The translations under genes were made by a program, and so were the position numbers. The notes beneath the pieces were generated by a model. It did no database searches. It saw only the letters and a program-made list of their open reading frames with translations, and was not told the origin of the DNA. Shown in pieces: positions 1-10,232 of a stretch of DNA of 64,000 bases. The stretch lies in contig OX336391.1 in NCBI GenBank assembly GCA_946902985.2, positions 148,193,545 to 148,257,544 of the forward strand. The letters run 5' to 3'. The stretch is from Meconema thalassinum (Eukaryota > Arthropoda > Insecta > Orthoptera > Tettigoniidae). Every line of letters starts with the position of its first letter. Positions within the stretch are counted from its first letter, which is position 1.

Positions 1-110
1 AACCTTGAATATGGTTTTCTGTGGTTTCCCATCTTCCTTCCAGGCAAATGCCGGGGTTGGTCCCTAACTATAGGCCACAGCCGCTACCTTCCAACTCCTC
101 GACCCTCCCT
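1..110 (+). repeat. SINE D/E fragment
   Basis: This stretch is the reverse complement of the conserved block of the minus-strand D/E SINEs near 43030-43110 and 57420-57500: block about 'gcggccgtggcctgtc', then 'ccagcatttgcctgg', then 'gaaaccacggaaaacca'. Only that block is present. The tRNA-like head is missing and the window starts inside the copy. Confidence 0.6.
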
Positions 111-135
111 TCCAACTTCCTCCCCAACAGTACTT

Positions 136-250
136 GTAGCTCACCCATTGGATGTCCGTCTCGAAGCAGCTACAAAACTGGCGAGCCGAACATGTCCTCG
201 GACACTCCCGGCACTGAAAGCCATACGCTAAAAAAAAAAAAAAAAAAAAC
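136..250 (+). repeat. SINE C2 3' tail
   Basis: The segment from 'gtagctcaccc' through 'gagccgaacatgtcctcgg' to 'aaagccatacg', ending in a long A run, is the same 3' end as in the full C2 copies at 4266-4693 and 61673-62098 (-). The head and body are absent, so this is a 5'-truncated copy. Confidence 0.75.
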
Positions 251-419
251 TGGGAACATTGTCAATTATAAGGATAGCTTTCAGTAAAAGCTTTTTCTTC
301 TTTTGCTCTCTTCTCATAGCTGGTACAAAATGATTCGTGGTACCACCGAGTGAATATTTATATGACCTCGTAGTTCCGCCCCTTAAAACAACAATAATAA
401 CTACTACTTCTGCGCACAA

Positions 420-1095
420 TATTACACTGGTATTATATTTCTATCGCTGTAGTGAAAACAACGTTGATGTTGGGATTTACCAATCACCATGAGCGGTACT
501 TTATGGCTCTAATTTGCTTTACAACACGCCATTAATGTTACGGGCTGTTTCTGTTGTTTGTACCCACGAAGCACGAGATTCCTTCCGGTAATGACAGGTA
601 ATGTTTTGAAGGAAGTATCTTGTAATGGAGGCCGGTTTCATCAGCATTGTGCAAGGCATCAGCAGTTAAATCTTCTTCCTCTATTATCTTCCGTATTTTC
701 TTTACAAACTCCTCTGCATCTTTTTCCTTAGCTGAGCGACTTTCTCAGGTGACTGTCAGCTGCCGCGCGCCATGTCGTCTTATTCAGTTTGATAGTCAAA
801 CATCGCTTGCTGCAAAGAAGTTACTGCCGCCAACTGCTTTTTCCTTTATCATCGGGCCACTGATTGGAATTCCTTTACTGCGTTGTTGTATGAACCATCC
901 ATAAACAGCTACATCGAGTTTATCATTCACACTCTTTCGCATAACATTCCGATTTTACAACTCTCTATCAATTTGGGTTGCGTACTGTCGAATAAAATCT
1001 TCCTTCTATTTGATGTCATAAATATTTTCTCGCCCAACATTGTACTCAGCAGCAATGGCTTTCTGGAAGAACCTCGGTTCAACGTATCTCCCTTT
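420..1095 (-). pseudogene. pogo/Tigger (jerky-like) transposase relic
   Basis: On the minus strand, broken reading frames give in order an HTH-like piece (AIAAEYNVGRENIYDIK), a CENP-B-type DNA-binding piece (YGWFIQQRSKGIPISGPMIKEKA) and the start of a DDE catalytic domain (ADALHNADETGLHYKILPS). A further piece near 480-500 reads LMVIGKSQ..RCF. That order and these signatures are characteristic of pogo/Tigger-family transposases such as jerky and TIGD proteins. Several stops and frameshifts interrupt it, so it cannot encode a working enzyme. The N-terminal end stops near 1095, where an unrelated repeat begins. No terminal inverted repeats were found around it. A domesticated gene is unlikely given the number of breaks. 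Confidence 0.75.
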
Positions 1096-1109
1096 CGGGG
1101 AGTATTATA

Positions 1110-1645
1110 GATCGTGATACATTACACTACAAAACTCCCCTAGACATAAAATGGCGGCAACTATGACGTCATGGAAGACACTAAAGGTTTAAACGACGCA
1201 TACAGTACATGTTAAATTCTATGTGTTATTACGGCTTTACATGCAAGCACAAACCTAACCTGGGGCTGACGGCCAAGGCCCCATTCCTTGTACCCTAGTA
1301 CAAGCAGTAATTTTCTAATCTAGTAGCGGCCAATCGTTTCGTCCAGACAGTCGTCTAACCTAGTAGGGACCAATGGTTTCGTCCAGACAGTCGTCTAACC
1401 AAGTAGCGTCAAATGGCTTTGTCTCACCGTGGCTTTAGAAGAGTAGAGTACAACTTTTCAATTAAATTGAACAACAAAAAGTAATTTAAGAACATTCGTA
1501 ACTCACAACCACACCTCGTACTCGAACACAGTAACTACAGCGGAATGTAAACGAACATCAACGTCCGAACGTCATCCGTGACGTCACAAACTACACTAAA
1601 AATTTCCTCTAGACACGTAGGCTACGTATCGCGATATAAACTTGA
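1110..1645. repeat. Unclassified repeat carrying a 40-bp minisatellite
   Basis: The outer parts (1110-1171 and 1579-1645) match, with the middle removed, the reverse complement of 5505-5640. The middle holds nearly three copies of a 40-bp unit ('tctaacctagtagggaccaa' then 'tggtttcgtccagacagtcg') at about 1316-1430. It also holds a block at 1225-1300 that recurs inverted at 40615-40690. The 8-mer tgacgtca occurs at both edges of the middle part (1164-1171 and 1579-1586), which suggests the middle was inserted with an 8-bp duplication. No family was recognised. Confidence 0.5.
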
Positions 1646-1827
1646 ACCAACTTCTTTTCCACATAGGCCTACCCTGTAACTAATTAGAATTAATTCTATT
1701 ATGACAGAATCAAGTAATGCTCAATGTGCATTGTCTCTCAAGCCAACAAAAGTTGTCGTAGCACAATTTACTTATCAAGATATTTCAGTTTTAGTGAAAG
1801 GTGAAATTTCTTCCCAATTATTTTACT

Positions 1828-1828
<1 letters not shown>

Positions 1829-1862
<34 letters not shown>
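1829..1862. repeat. (ATC)n microsatellite
   Basis: About eleven tandem ATC triplets. They directly precede a SINE F tail fragment. Poly-histidine or poly-isoleucine reading frames over this stretch are artefacts of the repeat. Confidence 0.9.
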
Positions 1863-1864
1863 TC

Positions 1865-1925
1865 CCCTCCCGTGGCTCATGATCTCAACATTAACGGTCA
1901 CGTTAAACTACAAGCTTCCTTTTCA
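1865..1925 (+). repeat. SINE F 3' tail fragment
   Basis: The segment 'cccgtggctcatgatc', 'attaacggtcacgt', 'aaactacaagcttcc' is the 3' end seen in SINE F copies at 37630, 55597 and 57620. The head is missing. Confidence 0.6.
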
Positions 1926-2275
1926 TCATTCCCCCTTATCCAGCTCCTGCCGGGTTGGGGTATTTATGGCACTTCACCACTTTCTTCTTTCTTTCCACCA
2001 TTCTTCTTCCACGGTCTTGTTCCAGTCCAGATTTTTTTTTCTTATGCTGTTCTTCACTGAATCAATCCACCTTGTTCTAGGTCTTCCCCTTGCTCTCTTA
2101 CCCTTGCACTTTGCCTCCAGAACTGCCTTGGTATTCTATTTTCCTCCATCCTCTTTACCTGTCCAAACCATCTTAGTTTATTCTTCTCAATTCTCTCATT
2201 TAGTTTTCCCATCCCAACTTCCTTCCTAACATCTTCATTTCTCACTCTGTCTTTACTTGTCTTTCCTATCATACT
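1926..2275 (-). pseudogene. RTE-like LINE, C-terminal and 3' UTR relic
   Basis: The minus strand reads RVRNEDVRKEVGM, then EKNKLRWFGQVKRMEENRIPRQ. This is the usual ending of RTE-type non-LTR reverse transcriptases (…LRW.GHV.RM…RIP.). Only the last 70 or so residues plus 3' UTR-like sequence remain, as expected for a 5'-truncated insertion. The C-rich downstream part (1926-2050) has no coding signal. This call rests on family resemblance read by eye. Confidence 0.7.
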
Positions 2276-2881
2276 TCTTAGGAAGATTCTATTATGATCT
2301 TCAATACGTTTCTAAATTTGTTCTAGCTTTGTATCTATTCCGGATCATTGTGGTCAGCTGTGTGTACAGTCAGACGAAAATATTTACAGTAGGTATTTTA
2401 TATTCTATAATTTCTCTCACTGTAGTCAAGGTAACTTACTCCTTTTAACCGACTCCGGCTTCCACACCATAGAGAGCAGTGCGTCTGCCTATACGCTAAT
2501 AATGACACAGCTGCTCCACCAGGCAATGTAAACATTCTGTGATAGAATGCCAAGAAGTGTAGATTGTGATCGTAAAATACGGTGTTATTTAAATTATTAT
2601 TTATTTACTCTTCATTTGCCTTACTGGTCCCCTACCTCATGGCAACCATCTGAAATGGAATCCTAGCAATATTGCATATTTATGAAGACAGTATAAAGAG
2701 GCAAACTTACATCTATATCACGATACGAACGGAGAAACAAACTACAGCATACACTAATATTGGGCGGCTTCGGTGGCGAAGTTGGTTGCATGCTGAGCTT
2801 CTATGCCCAACGTCGTGGGTTCAAACACTGCCGAATTGTCGGATTTTTTTATAAGCGTTAAAGATCCCTCAGTATGCTTTC

Positions 2882-3992
2882 TAGTACAGGACAGCTGCAC
2901 AGAAAAAAACATTTTGTTCCAAAAACTGTGCTATGGTTGGCCTTTTGTAAATCGTTAGAAAAGCACAAAAAAGCTTAACTCTGAATTTTAGAATAATTTG
3001 CACGATCATTTTGTCGGAAAACTAAAAAAACAAACATTGAAACGCGTTTTTCTCTGAATCGACGTATTTTAAAGAAAAGTTTTTTAAACTAAAAATGTAG
3101 AGGACATTGTCACCTACAATTCGTCTCATTGAGATCATGTCATACGTTTTGAAATGCAGAAGCTAGGTGGCGCCAAAGTTTCCAAAAAAGTGTTTTTTCA
3201 CTTTTTGTCCTAGAAAAAATGTTTTGTTCACAAAAGAGTGAATCAAAAAATTTGTTCCTCTCAAAATTGTCTACAACATTTATTGAAAAAAAAAATCCTT
3301 CGCCTTGCCGTTAAAAAGTTATAGTCTGCCGAAGTGTGAAAATTGTACTATTCAGATGGCACAAAGGTTAATATGTGTACAGTTATGATTGATACGTTGC
3401 GATTGAAATAGATATGATTGTTTGAGCTAATTAACAAACACAGCCCGCGTCCTGTTTGACCGAGCCTTAGGCAGCTGTCCGACACCGGTCCCTGTCTAAA
3501 TTATGCCCACCGCTCTCTCCGCAGTAACAATAGTAGCCTTGACTACGCAGCGTTGCATTTGCTGTGCTATAACTTTGGAACGCTAAGTCGGAGGAAACAA
3601 ACATTTAAATAAATGTTGCAGACAATTTTGAGAGGAACAAATTTCTGATTCACTCTTTTGTGAAAAAACTATTTTTTCTAGGACAAAAAGTGAAAAAACC
3701 CTTTTTTGGAAACTTTGGCGCCACCTAGCTTCTGCATTTCAAAACGTATGACATGACCTCAATGAGACGAATTGTAGGTGACAATGTCCTCTACATTTTT
3801 AGTTTAAAAAATCTTTAATATACGTCGATTCAGAGAAAAACGCTTTTCAATGTTTTTTTGAGTTTTACTACAAAATGATCGTGCAAATTATTCTAAAATT
3901 CAGAGTTAAGCTTTTGTTGTGCTTTTCTAACGATTTACAAAAAGCCAACCATAGCACAGTTTTTGGAACAAACCCATTCCAGCTGTACTCTA
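2882..3992. mobile_element. Foldback element with arms of about 430 bp
   Basis: The left arm (2882-3324) and right arm (3567-3992) are long inverted copies of each other. For example, 'ccaaaaactgtgctatggtt' at about 2929 pairs with 'aaccatagcacagtttttgg' at about 3948. A unique spacer of about 240 bp lies between them. No transposase reading frame is present. The element interrupts SINE C1 at its 'cagtatgcctt|ccttcggagg' position. The outermost bases (tagtacag… / …ctgtactcta) are my best estimate of the ends, and the target duplication is short and ambiguous. Confidence 0.8.
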
Positions 3993-4265
3993 CTATTCCT
4001 TCGGAGGGGAAGTAAAGCCGGCGGTCCCATGTCATAGATGTATGGCATGAAAAAGTACCTTCCACTAACTACACTTGTGTGAAGCCAAAATTTGTAGGTT
4101 AGGTTTGATTAATGCTCTCTCGTTCCAACGTTCGTCACATGGTGCTGGTTGCGATGACATCTAGTAGTAGCCACGTTCACAACTAGGTGTCGTGGACGGT
4201 AGCATTTGGTAGCAAAAGTAGGAACTACTTGAAATTATCGTCTGCAGTCCTTACTTGAATTAAAA

Positions 4266-4693
4266 TCGGCTTCGGTGGCGTAGTCGGTAGCATGCTGAAC
4301 TGCTATGCCCAAGATAGCGGGTTCAAACCCGGCCGAAGTCGTCGGATTTTTTAAGAGCGTTAAAATCCTTCAGTATGCCTTCCTTCGGAGGGGAAGTAAA
4401 GCCGGCGGTCCCATGTCATAGATTTATGGCATGCTAAAGATCCTTTCACAGACTAAACTTGTGTAAAGCAAAATTTGTTAGGTTAGATTTCGTCAGAACG
4501 CTCTATCAAAGTTCCAACGTTCGCCACTAGGTATCATTGATATCTGGTGACGAAAGTTGGAACTACTTGAAATTGAACGGCACTAGTAGCTCACCCTTTA
4601 GGGTGTCCGTTGGAAGCAGCTACAGACTCAGGCGAGCCGAACATGTCCTCGGACACTCCCGGCATTAAAAGCCATACGATAAATAAATAAAAA
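4266..4693 (+). mobile_element. SINE C2, full length
   Basis: It has the same tRNA-like head and body as C1, but after 'ggaactacttgaaatt' it switches to a different 3' end (gtagctcaccc … gccatacg, then ataaataaata). It is flanked by the 13-bp duplication acttgaattaaaa at 4253-4265 and 4694-4706, whose sequence is part of the host SINE C1. The nested order is therefore certain. Confidence 0.88.
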
Positions 4694-4956
4694 ACTTGAA
4701 TTAAAAACAGATATCACACACTGCAGTCATCACAATTAACACCGGTTATCAGACAGATTCTACACTCACCCAAAGCACACAGGGCTACATGACCGCGTTG
4801 TCACAGCCGCTAAACTATGGAAACAACCAACCAACACTAGTATTAACCTTGAATTTAGTAGATCCAAAAAGATAGCATTTTAGTGTCTATTCGGAAAGAA
4901 CATGCCTCCTGTTGAAAGATGCTGAGCACAGTTAGTTCAAGATTTCTTGTTATTGT

Positions 4957-5192
4957 TAATTCATTTTAAGGGCTTGGGACATATTGGTCATCAGCCCCGT
5001 GTAGTTAGGTGTATGTTGAACATGTCTGATAACATGTGTTTCTGTGCTGAGTGTAGTAGTGTGTGTAACTATTAGAGTGCCCCGGGACTTGAAATAAGGT
5101 ATTATCTCGGCATTTGCCTGGAGTAAGTGTGGAAAAAAACACTCAGGATAGCCACTGTCAGCGCCGGGATTCGAACCCCCAATCTCTGGACT
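4957..5192 (-). repeat. SINE D, truncated
   Basis: On the minus strand a B-box-like 'gggggttcgaatcccggc' starts near 5180, followed by the D body ('ccaggcaaatgccgag') and the D 3' end ('acggggctgatgacc'). The 5' part of the head is missing. Confidence 0.65.
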
Positions 5193-5504
5193 TCAATGTT
5201 TGAAGAAAATAATAACACAACATGAAAATTATAAATGACAATGATTTGATTGCACAAGAATGCAGTGGACAAATAACCACACGCATTGGCTACCTGGGAT
5301 GGACGGCTTGAAGTGTAAGTTTTAAAGCCAATTTTCAGTGTTACCTGCAAAAACTATCAATTTATAACCTACTATTCAGTCTGTCAACACGCTATTTGCC
5401 CAATATGATTGGGCGGGATACAATGAACATATGCAAAATAAGCCCTGAAAAACATTAGGCCTACATGTATTACTTATTATTCACATAAACAAGGGATCAT
5501 TTAG

Positions 5505-5640
5505 GGTTGAAGTATATACCGGAATAGGCCTACGTATGTGTCGAGGGGAATATTTAGTGTAGCCGATGACCTCACGGATGCCGCCATTTTATGTTTGGGG
5601 GAAATTTGTAGTGTTAAGTATCGCGATCTATACTACTCCC
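5505..5640 (-). repeat. Short copy of the unclassified 1.1-1.6 kb repeat
   Basis: The reverse complement starts 'gggagtagtatagatcgcga' and contains 'acataaaatggcggcatccg'. It matches 1100-1171 joined directly to 1579-1645. It therefore resembles the version without the minisatellite insert. Confidence 0.5.
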
Positions 5641-6345
5641 AAGAAGTTAACAATAGATGATGATCCACGTGTTCAGAGAGTCACTTATCACGCACACGAT
5701 GACACGTAGGACATATGCTGAGAAACGTAGTTATGACAAGGTGTCCCAAACACACATTAAAGCGGAAGGCCGATTAAGAAGCAATTGAAACATTTATAGG
5801 CTATGGTAAGAAATAAGATTATTTTAATGCTTCCATATTGGTCAGTTGTATTCCTACTTGCGAACATGGATGAGTATTATATTCAGCTATTTCTTAACAT
5901 GGATGATTATCTCGTGAGTCTAGTCATTTTAATTGCATTTGTAATGTATTTTTAGTCTGTCTAAAAACTCCAATTTCACCCATCCCATTGCTCCAACCAA
6001 CACGGAATATGAGAACTCAGGTGATACAGTCTCAATAATTTCACTCTAACACAGTTCTGCTTGGATGAATAATAGTTATACCATCCACATTGCACGCAAT
6101 TTTAAATTTTATTAATGTATTTAGGTATTAAGTTAGTATTTATGTTCTTTGGCCATTGGCTGCAATAAATGTTTATTTAATAATTTCACTGATCACCAGT
6201 TACACTAGCATTGGCCGTGAATTAAATTGGCTTCTACAGTATATACTTTCTTATAAGACAGACTTTGCGTAGTTTATTTAGTTGTTTGTGAAATAGTTTT
6301 ATTATTTCTTCTTTGTTGAAACTTTTCTTAAGAGTCGATATATTT
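5641..6345. other. No recognisable feature
   Basis: AT-rich sequence with short frames only. I see no repeat-family match, splice-bounded exon or RNA gene here. Confidence 0.5.
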
Positions 6346-6725
6346 GTTAACATTTTTTGGTTTGGTTTACTCTTCAGTCCTTATACTGGTTTGATGTAGC
6401 CTTCCCAGCCCCTACCCTGAGCTAATTATTCCATATGTGCATAGCTACCACGCCCTACATTCAGATGAATGTGTTTGGCATATTCTAACCTTAGATCCTT
6501 GACCCTTTTATCCATAACTACTTAGTATGTGCCCTAACGACCTATCTCTTCTTTTCACTAGAAGTATCAAACTTATTTTCTCCTCCATCTGGCTTAACAC
6601 CTCATCATTTGTTATTCTATCTACCCATTTAATTCATCATCCCCTTGTAACATTTCATTTCAAATGGTTGTATTCTCCACTTTTCTGCTGCACTAAGAGT
6701 CCACGTTTCACTTCCAGCTCCAGAC
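6346..6725 (-). pseudogene. LINE (RTE-like) C-terminal relic
   Basis: The minus strand gives GSETWTLSAAEKWRIQPFEMKCYKG from about 6715 downward. After stops and a shift it gives RITNDEVLSQMEEKISL and GHI. The order SETWT … FEM.C … R.TN.EVL matches the C-terminal region of RTE-type elements. It is broken by stops and followed by 3' UTR-like sequence. Confidence 0.65.
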
Positions 6726-7183
6726 AGAGGATTTCAAAAATTACCTTCGAACACTTAAGTTTATATTTTGTTGCCAACATATTTCTTTTCTTACTTTTTA
6801 TGCTGATGGTAGTCGCACGTGAGTGTAGCTATATTTTTTACATCTGGCAGAAATCCCACGGCAGAGATTTTATAATTTGTGACGGTTTTAAGACGTGGAA
6901 TTTCAAGTTCATTTGCCCTGCAAATATTTTATACCGTGCAGTAGGTGTACTCGAGACCCTAAACTACGGGTTATGGAGCTGACGAAAAATCTTTACCTTG
7001 GAATTTCTGCCAGTTACAAAGATGGAGACGGCTTCACTCTTTGTTTGGACTTTGGTGGTCACACAGAGTGACGTGGATGGCATTTGCCATGGTTCTTGCT
7101 AGAGTGTACACACACATACCCATTTTATACGCTTTGTTTTCTTCTGTTGAACCATCCTAACACTGTGTGTTTTGTGGTTGTAG

Positions 7184-7328
7184 GAAGGCGGTGGGGAGCG
7201 AGAGCTCGGAGCAGAGGCCCCTCCGTTCGACCCCCGACTGGAGCGAGAGTGCTGTGAATGGGGACCACCTCTGGGTGCCCACCTCAGCCTCAGGAGACTT
7301 CTGTTACGTGGGTGAAAATGACTGCACG
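7184..7328 (+). CDS. rdgA: Internal exon of eye-type diacylglycerol kinase (rdgA / DGK-zeta group)
   Basis: The gene product phosphorylates diacylglycerol to phosphatidic acid at membranes; in flies rdgA does this in photoreceptor phototransduction. The exon is bounded by a polypyrimidine-weak acceptor (…tggttgtag|G) and a textbook donor (ACG|GTAAGT). It carries one phase base plus 48 codons with no stop. The peptide contains [20 protein letters not shown] and then [14 protein letters not shown], the conserved run that enters the first C1 zinc domain of rdgA and vertebrate DGK-zeta/iota. His28, Cys40 and Cys47 of the exon are the expected first three zinc ligands. The remaining ligands and the catalytic domain must lie in downstream exons; I could not find them in the window, which implies long introns. 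The neighbouring sequence on both sides is repeats. Confidence 0.87.
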
Positions 7329-7803
7329 GTAAGTCTCACTTATATCTTCTTTTCGTGATGTCAACTATTCAGACTTTCCAATATTCTAAGGTCTCTTCTT
7401 TGAAAGAATCGCAATTTGGAAGATACTAACGTGTAATGATGTTGCTACGATCATAGTATCCAGCGTGCACGAATTATATTTTTAAGTAAGGTCCATTTGC
7501 CAATATATTTTTTAAGCCTGTGCATTTGTAGTAATTCGCATGTGCACGGACTTCCGGCGTTCCTTGCGTACAAGGAGACAGCATGGTAGCAACGTTGTCG
7601 GGGTATACGCTTCGCACTGTGTAGACTAACTACACTGTTTTAAACTATAGATCGGCCTGTCATGATCGATCCTGAGATAGTTAGTTATACTATTCTTGGG
7701 AGCTAGAAACATGATAGTGGCATACGTATTCACGTTCTTTCACAGTTTCTAAGAAACCTCACCCATCACTTGGCACACGTATTTGGCAAAAAAGGTAGAC
7801 TCT
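7329..7803 (+). other. Intron sequence of the kinase gene, no other feature
   Basis: It starts with the GTAAGT donor at 7329. I found no recognisable repeat or further exon before the SINE A copy at 7804. Confidence 0.5.
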
Positions 7804-8164
7804 GCTTGCCATGGTGGGTGAGTGGTTATCCTATCGGTCTACCAACCCCAAGCTTACATGTTCGCTCGTGGCCACGATAAGTGATTTTTGAAAGGCGACA
7901 AAACTCACGACATACGTTGTTGGCATGTTAAAGAACCCATTTGAATTCAGTAGGCCGTGTTCATAATGGCAAAATTAATCTCAGGATTTTCTGCCAACAC
8001 AAGGAGTTCCTCCTTTCTCTACTAGAAAGCGCTATAGTGTCAAGGAGCTTAAATATCTAACTTCCTAGACTTTCATAGCGCTCCAAGGAACAACAAGATT
8101 CGACATGCGAGCTGCCCTCTGGTCGTCAAATAACAAAGCTTGCACCCGGCACCCGAGGACATAC

Positions 8165-8166
<2 letters not shown>
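7804..8166 (+). repeat. SINE A, full length
   Basis: The tRNA-like head 'ggtgggtgagtggttatc' and a B-box-like stretch near 7860 are followed by a body collinear with the copy at 38056-38426, down to 'cacccgagg'. It ends in a (TTA)n tract at 8167-8197. Confidence 0.8.

Positions 8167-8197
<31 letters not shown>
8167..8197. repeat. (TTA)n microsatellite
   Basis: Tandem ATT/TTA triplets at the 3' end of the SINE A copy. They are probably its expanded tail. Confidence 0.85.
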
Positions 8198-8221
8198 ATT
8201 ATTCTAGCTAAACTATAGCCT

Positions 8222-8640
8222 ACGTTAGATGAAGCTGTTCGTATGAACAGACTCAGATGGTGGGGTCGTGTGGTGAGAATGGCGGAGGAGAGATTACCTA
8301 ATAGGTTAATAATTAATAAATAATAATAATAATTAATGTTATTGGTTTTTTGTCCATTTTAACTATTGCGGCTTTTAGAGACGCCGGGGTGCCGGAAATT
8401 TTTCCCCGAAGGGGTCTTCATCGTGCCAGTCAATCTACTGGCACGGCTTCCTCACATTTGTGCACTGTCATGCCAACTGCCTGCTTCAGGATTCGATCCT
8501 GCAACCTCGGGGACAGCAGGCGCGAGGTTGACCGCTGCGCCACGCAGCCAGTCAACCTAAGGTGTTAATGAGCTCGGCTATAGAGCCTAAGAGAACCAGA
8601 GGTAGACCTAGGAAGCGATGATTACTGTAGATTAAGTGTT
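8222..8640 (+). pseudogene. RTE-like LINE C-terminal relic split by SINE G
   Basis: 8224-8303 reads EAVRMNRLRWWGRVVRMAEE. The frame picks up again after the SINE at about 8585-8625 as EPKRTRGRPRKR. Both are standard pieces of RTE-type C-termini (LRW.G.V.RM…; RGRPRKRW). The break between them is filled by a minus-strand SINE G. Confidence 0.65.
8340..8570 (-). repeat. SINE G, minus strand
   Basis: The reverse complement starts 'gactggctgcgtggcgcagc', followed by a B-box-like 'aggatcgaatcctg' and a 3' body with 'actggcacg'. Plus-strand relatives are at 33605 and 20615. It sits inside the LINE relic, with 'gttaat' present at both edges. Confidence 0.7.
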
Positions 8641-8724
8641 CAACTATTTTTAAATGAGAGGTGTAGAAGCAGAGGCCACAGTGCTAACTGCTATTGGAGG
8701 ATAGAAAGCTTTGAATAGTACATT

Positions 8725-8840
8725 ATGCAACGAGCCTATAATGACTATAATTAAGACACGAGTATTTTTATAAAACGAGCGTATGCGAGTTTTATAATTT
8801 CCATACGAGTGTCTTAATTACCATTATAGGCGAGTTGCAT
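8725..8840. repeat. Near-perfect palindrome (hairpin)
   Basis: 'atgcaacgagcctataatga' at 8725 pairs with 'ccattataggcgagttgcat' at 8821-8840. The inner part 'ttataaaacgagcgtatgcg' and 'agttttataattt' is also self-complementary. Nearly the whole 116 bp can fold back on itself. Confidence 0.75.
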
Positions 8841-9390
8841 ACGACTGTTTATGTTCGACGATAATTATAACTTTATTATATGTTTTAACATAAATATTCA
8901 TAAATATCTGTTGAGAGTCAGCCACTTGAATTTTGTGATCGAAGAGCGAGCGCTGGGTATATCTCTGTCTTGCAAGATCTCTGAACGACCGACGCATGCG
9001 CTCTGTGTACTTGCAATGCCATATGCAGGCCATATGTTTACATCTGCCGTCCCTCAGTAATATTGTCACCGGAGTCGTTTGAAGGCTATGCGCTGTGTGG
9101 AAATTAGTGTTGGTGATATTAAGGTACAGTGCTATTTCTTGTCTCATATTCGCCAGTTTATTTACGTGATGTCGGTAATTTATTATAGTTCGATGTTGTG
9201 TTTATGTCCGACATGTTGGATTTTGAGCGCATGCGTGAAGGTATCGTTATCTAATTGGTCAATGAACGTGCTCTGATTGGCTGGAGAAACTGTATCATAA
9301 TGAAAAACAGTGTTATAATGACCATCATTATGATACCGTTTTCTGACACATAATAGTGAGGGTCGAACATAAACTATTTTTCATTGTTGT
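8841..9390. mobile_element. MITE-like element with subterminal hairpins
   Basis: 'gtttatgttcgac' at about 8848 recurs inverted as 'gtcgaacataaac' at about 9364-9376. A second hairpin lies at 9283-9347 (arms 'agaaactgtatcataatga' and 'tcattatgataccgttttct'). No transposase frame is present, and the family was not recognised. Confidence 0.45.
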
Positions 9391-9499
9391 CTTACTAACA
9401 ATTAATTTGTGCAATAACTATTTGATCACATGTAAGTTTTTAAGGTGGATTCACATATTTACCACCCAATTTACTTTGGCACATATTGATGGTGTTATT

Positions 9500-9600
9500 T
9501 AATTTGAGGGGCTTGGACATCGTGTCATACAGCCCCGTGTACTTGGGTGAGTTTTGTCTGGTAACCTGTGTTATTGTGCTACATATTGAAATATGGATTT
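9500..9600 (-). repeat. SINE D 3' end fragment
   Basis: 'gggcttggacatcgtg', 'cagccccgtgtacttgggt' and 'aacctgtgttattgtg' match the ends of the minus-strand D copies at 33060-33150 and 60030-60110. Confidence 0.65.
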
Positions 9601-9802
9601 ACTAATTCAGAAACCTTCGCAGGAATGTGCACAACAACTCACCAAAGTATCATCGCAATTGTATGAATGGTTTATGAACGCATACGGGACTTTGTTGAAA
9701 CGATTCGCGCGCTATTACTCATTTGTTGAATCTACTCATGCGACACCTATTTCAAAATGGATTTACTAATTCATAAACCTTCGCAGGAGTGTAGTAGTTA
9801 TT

Positions 9803-10145
9803 GTTGTTTTAAGGGGCGGAACTACGAGATCATCTGCCCCTTTCGCGGGAGTGTATTAGTGTAAGTGTGTATATGTAATTAAGATTAGGATTGGGAAGGA
9901 GGCAGCCGTGTCCGTAAGTTAGGCACCATCCCGACATTTGCGAAGTGGGGAAACTACGGAAAACCACTTCCAGGATGGCTGAGCTAGGAATCGAACCCTG
10001 CTTTGCTCAGTTTTGTCTCACGAGGCTGAGTGTACCCCGTTCCAGCCGTCGGATCGTAATTAAATGTCTTGGCAGAGCCGGGAATCGAACCCGGACCTCC
10101 AGGGTCACAGCCAAGAATGCTAGCTGCTACACCACGAGGTGTTGT
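9803..10145 (-). repeat. SINE D, minus strand, with two B-box-like segments
   Basis: The minus strand begins with a tRNA-like head: 'cctcgtggtgtagcagctag' near 10139, then B-box 'ccgggttcgattcccgg' near 10095. The D body follows ('agtgggaaactacgg' region) and ends near 'aaggggc'. A second 'gggttcgattcct'-like box sits near 9995, as in the copies at 33280 and 60260. Confidence 0.75.
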
Positions 10146-10232
10146 CCGACCATTCAACTGCTTATAGGGGATCATGGAGGCGACTTGATCGCAACAATAG
10201 GATTGCAGACAAGACTGGATATGATTAACATA

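Larger units (their letters stand above)
2762..4833 (+). mobile_element. SINE C1, full length, split by two insertions
   Basis: A tRNA-like head starts at 2763 with A-box and B-box-like 'gggttcaaac'. The body resumes at about 3993-4265, and the D-type 3' tail lies at 4694-4833, ending in ccaaccaa repeats. An 11-bp target duplication, acactaatatt (2751-2761) and acactagtatt (4834-4844), brackets the whole unit. This shows that everything inside (the foldback 2882-3992 and the SINE C2 4266-4693) arrived later. Confidence 0.85.

Noticed and set aside
1701..2229. 119- and 142-codon frames with poly-His or poly-Ile
   Set aside because: They translate an ATC microsatellite and the reverse of a LINE relic.
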